Source: an uncultured Acetatifactor sp.
Lineage (GTDB): Bacteria; Bacillota; Clostridia; Lachnospirales; Lachnospiraceae
Assembly (NCBI GenBank): GCA_910585015.1
Contig: CAJUCT010000098.1
Location: 1-7,257 of the forward strand
Length of the DNA: 7,257 nt
Reading direction: 5' to 3'
Within the stretch, counting starts at the first letter, position 1. Each line of letters starts with the position of its first letter. Under the pieces are notes generated by a model that made no database searches, was not told the DNA's origin, and saw nothing but the letters and a program-made list of their open reading frames with translations. The translations under genes were made by a program, and so were the position numbers. Below, piece after piece: positions 6,437 to 7,257 of this stretch.

Positions 6437-6462
6437 GGGAAACGCTGATGAATGCGTCTCCC
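6437..6462 (+). repeat. Intercistronic hairpin
   Basis: GGGAAACGC (6437-6445) and GCGTCTCCC (6454-6462) pair over 9 positions with one A-C mismatch around an 8-base loop. There is no T-run after it, so it is unlikely to terminate transcription fully. It lies in the 80-base gap between the 242-residue gene and the next one, and may tune message stability or partial read-through. An AT-rich near-palindrome (CAAATT CA AATTTG, 6469-6482) follows directly before the next ribosome binding site. Confidence 0.45.
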
Positions 6463-6503
6463 GCGCCGCAAATTCAAATTTGTAGATTAAGGAGGAAAAC
6501 AGT

Positions 6504-7031
6504 ATGGGACTATTTTCAAAAAAGCCAAAGGAGCCTGCGTACGATGCAGCGGACTGTGAGAGAAAGAAAAAAGAATGAGGGAAGTTTTTAACGAAGCGGT
6601 CAAAGATGGAGATACTTATGAAGTTCTGTATGCTGATATGTCAACTTCAAAATTTGAAAGAGGTTTTGTATTTGATTGTAATACTACTACTTTTTTATTA
6701 CATCGTCGGATTCAGGCAAGGCGATTTTAGCTTAGTCCTCGTGCAGATAGACGCAGCCTTGCAGGAACATTCAGACCCATTTTATGTTGATATGGACAAC
6801 GTAAGCAATGTATCTTATGACCCCAAGATCCATCAATTATGTTTCAAGTATAAAAAAGGCTCAGAAGATTTTGGAGAGTTGCTAAATATAGGCGGAACAA
6901 GTTCTAAAACTTTGTATGGGCCAAAAAACATACACCAGCCGGACGAGATTGAGAGATTCCTTGACTTTGCGGAGGCGTTTCGTGTAAAGCTGGAGCAAAG
7001 GGGATATAAGTTAGATAAGTGGAAAAGATAA
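6504..7031 (+). pseudogene. Unknown protein gene with two opposite frameshifts
   Basis: Coding sense moves between frames. Frame 1 begins at ATG 6504 after an excellent AAGGAGG (6489-6495) with MGLFSKKPKEPAYD and stops at TGA 6576-6578. Frame 2 carries on with MREVFNEAVKDGDTYEVLYA from ATG 6575 and looks protein-like to about 6690. Frame 1 resumes from about 6697 with YYIVGFRQGDFSLVLVQID and continues to the stop at 7031. Restoring one A in the A6 tract (6567-6572) and removing one T from the T6 tract (6691-6696) gives a single protein of about 175 residues. It would have no signal peptide or membrane helix. Its C-terminal half has a mixed beta/alpha look, ending in an amphipathic helix (IERFLDFAEAFRVKLEQRG) and a basic tail. 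Read literally, the hydrophobic start of the frame beginning at 6606 is an artefact of the wrong frame. The first break could instead be an ATGA stop/start overlap. No family is recognised. Confidence 0.7.
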
Positions 7032-7059
7032 ACCTATTTTGCCGCAAAATAGAGCAGAT

Positions 7060-7099
7060 GAAAACGGGGGCAGGATTTGAAAAATCCGCCCCTGTTTTC
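7060..7099 (+). terminator. Strong hairpin terminator, possibly bidirectional
   Basis: Positions 7060-7078 pair with 7082-7099 in a stem of about 18 bp with one G-T pair, one bulged A (7072) and a 3-base loop. The core is GGGGC with GCCCC. The right arm ends GTTTTC, so the T-run is partly inside the stem, and the reverse strand ends in the same GTTTTC. It sits about 30 bases after the stop at 7031 and before the next promoter. A smaller hairpin, CTATTTT-GCCGC-AAAATAG (7034-7052), lies just before it. Confidence 0.7.
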
Positions 7100-7160
7100 G
7101 ACCACGAAATAGCTGCGGCCCCCCCTCGCGGTCACCATATACGGAAAGATTTTTAAAATA

Positions 7161-7250
7161 TCACAGGATTGTGACATTTCAAAGATGAAAAACCAGCGGC
7201 CCGTGACATTTCTGTGAGAATTGGCTGTTATGATAGCGGCATCACAGAAA
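7161..7250 (+). promoter_or_regulatory. Promoter/operator with direct and inverted repeats
   Basis: GTGACA (7203-7208), 5 bases, GTGAGA (7214-7219), 9 bases, TATGAT (7229-7234) repeat the response-regulator promoter layout seen at 1719-1750, with no normal -35. Extra sites surround it. GTGACATTTC occurs at 7171-7180 and again at 7203-7212, 32 bp apart (about three helical turns). TCACA-GGAT-TGTGA (7161-7174) is an inverted repeat. TTTCTGTGA (7209-7217) is perfectly inverted as TCACAGAAA (7242-7250) across the -10. AAAGGA at 7248-7253 may be the ribosome binding site of a plus-strand gene beyond the edge. The repeats are seen directly; the bound regulator is unknown. Confidence 0.65.
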
Positions 7251-7257
7251 GGATGGT

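Noticed and set aside
6567..6573. Classical -1 ribosomal slippery heptamer A AAA AAG
   Set aside because: The heptamer is present, but its codon boundaries do not match the upstream reading frame (codons are 6567-6569 and 6570-6572), so tandem slippage would be poor. An indel, transcript slippage or re-initiation is more likely.
6606..7031. Independent 141-residue protein with an N-terminal membrane helix
   Set aside because: The hydrophobic start is DNA whose coding sense lies in another frame, there is no ribosome binding site at 6606, and the gene's true start with AAGGAGG is at 6504.
7111..7135. C-rich run with GCGGCC as a possible attachment or GC-rich recombination site
   Set aside because: No direct repeat partner, integrase gene or tRNA end was found in the window.

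Overview
The window looks like a chromosomal piece from a Clostridia-type Firmicute. The evidence is strong AGGAGG-type ribosome binding sites a few bases before most starts, short Lys/Arg-rich lipoprotein signals, an FtsX-type ABC transporter beside an OmpR-family regulator, and sharp shifts between GC-rich and AT-rich genes. The species cannot be named from this sequence.

Layout. Positions 1-1750 (minus strand) hold a tightly spaced two-gene lipoprotein operon. The first gene (656-1690) encodes a 344-residue lipoprotein with a duplicated beta-rich unit. The second (1-653, running off the left edge) encodes a lipoprotein with propeller-like repeats. Its promoter has two direct TTGACC boxes 11 bp apart, placed 9 bp before a TATACT -10, the layout expected for activation by an OmpR/PhoB-type response regulator. 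Positions 1845-3080 (minus) hold an AT-rich, self-contained gene for a membrane-anchored alpha/beta hydrolase with its own terminator.

Positions 3087-5275 (minus) are a decayed two-component/ABC-transporter operon. It reads: response-regulator remnant, FtsX-type permease lacking its N-terminal part, intact ATPase, and a 64-residue acidic lipoprotein. The regulator has lost about 100 residues internally. Its C-terminal end is joined out of frame to the middle of the permease, so any sensor kinase gene once between them is gone. ATPase and small lipoprotein remain intact and translationally linked.

Positions 5276-5518 are a non-coding divergent spacer. Positions 5519-7031 (plus) hold a probable three-gene operon of unrecognised proteins: a small two-helix membrane protein, a 242-residue membrane-anchored protein, and a gene of about 175 codons broken by two opposite frameshifts, both in six-base homopolymers. 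A strong hairpin terminator at 7060-7099 closes it. The last 100 bases form an elaborate promoter/operator (GTGACA and GTGAGA boxes 11 bp apart, 9 bp before TATGAT, plus inverted repeats) for a plus-strand gene beyond the right edge.

Overall the window seems to hold envelope-stress or signal-responsive genes: lipoproteins, an ABC transporter and response-regulator-type promoters. The local regulator is broken. If the promoters at 1719-1750 and 7203-7234 are still used, their regulators must be encoded elsewhere.
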